DNA of 6,397 bases, taken from positions 1-6,397 of the forward strand of contig JAJDDH010000154.1 of the NCBI GenBank assembly GCA_029260415.1. The letters run 5' to 3'. The notes under the pieces are model-generated. The model searched no databases. It was given only the letters and a program-made list of their open reading frames with translations, and had not been told where the DNA came from. A program made the translations under genes and the position numbers. The DNA is from Phycisphaerales bacterium (GTDB lineage Bacteria; Planctomycetota; Phycisphaerae; Phycisphaerales; UBA1924). This document shows, piece by piece, positions 5,709 through 6,397 of the stretch. Every line of letters begins with the position of its first letter. The stretch's first letter is position 1.

Positions 5709-6397
5709 ATGGCCAGCAAGCTCCTCCAACGCATCGAGACGCTCTCACGCCCGCTCGTGGACAAGCTCGGGCTCCGCCCGGACTGGTACCTGACTGTCCT
5801 TGGCGCGCTCATCGGGGCCGTCACCGCCCTGGGCGCCATCGGCTTCGCCACCGCGCTCTACGGCGTCGAGCACTGGGCGGGCGAGACACGCACCCACTGG
5901 CCCCTCTGGACCCTCCCGCTCATCCCCATGCTCGGCGCCCTGATCACGGGCGTGCTCATCCACTTCTTCGCCTCCGAAGCCAAGGGGCACGGCGTCCCCC
6001 AGGTCCTGCACGCGCTCATCCGCAACAAGGGCAACATCCCCACACGCATCGGGCTGGTGAAGGTCATCGCCTCGATCTGCACCGTCGGCTCGGGCGGCTC
6101 CGCGGGCGCCGAGGGGCCCATCATCCAGATCGGCTCGACCACGGGCAGCGCCATCGGGCGAAGGCTCGGCGCGAACAAGGAGCACATGGGCACACTGGTG
6201 GCCTGCGGCGCCGCGGCGGGCATCGCCTCGATCTTCAACGCCCCCATCGCGGGCGTCTTCTTCGCCCTCGAGATCCTCCTCCGCGATTTCTCGCTGCGCA
6301 CCTTCACGCCCATCGTCATCGCCGCGGTCTTCGCCACCGCGCTCACCCAGGTCTACTACGGGCAGAACGACGCGATCTTCGCCGCCGAGCTCTTCGA
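5709..6397 (+). CDS. ClC-family chloride channel/transporter, N-terminal part
   Basis: ClC proteins are dimeric integral membrane proteins that conduct Cl- or exchange it for H+. The first 229 residues are present; the gene continues past the window edge. The ATG at 5709 is well supported, because an in-frame TAG lies at 5691-5693 and no other start lies between. A short charged N-terminus leads into hydrophobic helices at about 27-53 and 66-88. The anion-path signatures appear in order: KGHGVPQV (92-99, the position of GSGIP in E. coli ClC), GSGGSAGAEGP (127-137, including the gating glutamate Glu135), and IFNAPIAGVFFALE (175-188). Lys92 to Pro97 has His in place of the usual Ser. After Glu188 comes Ile189, where I would align the internal proton glutamate Glu203 of E. 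coli ClC, so exchanger versus channel is undecided. Any C-terminal CBS or TrkA-C domains would lie outside the window. The family is clear; the transported ion is inferred. Confidence 0.93.
   Translation, partial: MASKLLQRIETLSRPLVDKLGLRPDWYLTVLGALIGAVTALGAIGFATALYGVEHWAGETRTHWPLWTLPLIPMLGALITGVLIHFFASEAKGHGVPQVLHALIRNKGNIPTRIGLVKVIASICTVGSGGSAGAEGPIIQIGSTTGSAIGRRLGANKEHMGTLVACGAAAGIASIFNAPIAGVFFALEILLRDFSLRTFTPIVIAAVFATALTQVYYGQNDAIFAAELF

Noticed and set aside
3871..5748. Minus-strand open frame of 625 codons opposite topA
   Set aside because: It is antisense to the conserved catalytic part of TopA, is low in complexity and has no family signature; it is a by-product of GC-rich codons.
5745..6346. 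Minus-strand open frames opposite the ClC gene
   Set aside because: The + strand encodes clear ClC signatures here; the antisense products show no motif.
1..6397. Search for tRNA, rRNA, CRISPR repeats, IS ends, attachment sites or a defence or secondary-metabolite cluster
   Set aside because: I saw no cloverleaf, no spaced direct repeats, no transposase or integrase motif and no co-directional cluster of related functions; the genes read as core chromosome.

Overview
The window looks like an ordinary stretch of a very GC-rich bacterial chromosome (roughly two-thirds G+C by eye, strong G/C preference at third codon positions, GTG starts used). It carries four genes, all on the + strand: a flotillin-like SPFH protein, tRNA dimethylallyltransferase (miaA), DNA topoisomerase I (topA) and the 5' part of a ClC-family chloride channel/transporter, which runs off the right edge. 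Codon use, the absence of Shine-Dalgarno sequences and the style of the TopA and MiaA proteins remind me of Planctomycetota, perhaps Phycisphaerales. That placement is from general impression, not a search.

Layout: 1-50 is a short leader or possibly upstream coding sequence, with a perfect 16-bp palindrome. 51-1649 is flotillin. 1650-1745 holds a strong stem-loop terminator and a promoter-like element abutting miaA. 1746-2705 is miaA. 2706-2853 is a gap with no gene, holding a TTGACA box inside a run of long C-tracts (G-quadruplex potential on the minus strand). 2854-5664 is topA, starting at the ATG that opens a lysine-rich tail. 5665-5708 is a short gap with a promoter-like element and an inverted repeat. 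5709-6397 is the ClC gene, partial.

Functionally the genes are unrelated housekeeping or membrane functions: membrane microdomain scaffolding, tRNA A37 modification, relaxation of negative supercoils, and anion transport. Their gaps suggest mostly separate transcription units. Promoter-like elements sit so close to the starts of miaA and the ClC gene that their mRNAs may be leaderless or nearly so.

I found no mobile element, CRISPR array, RNA gene or defence cassette, and I do not think the window contains a new multi-gene system. The points most worth a second look are the N-terminal lysine-rich tail and enlarged central region of TopA, the C-tract/G-quadruplex motif around the topA -35 box, the putative leaderless promoters, and the residue changes at ion-pathway positions of the ClC protein.
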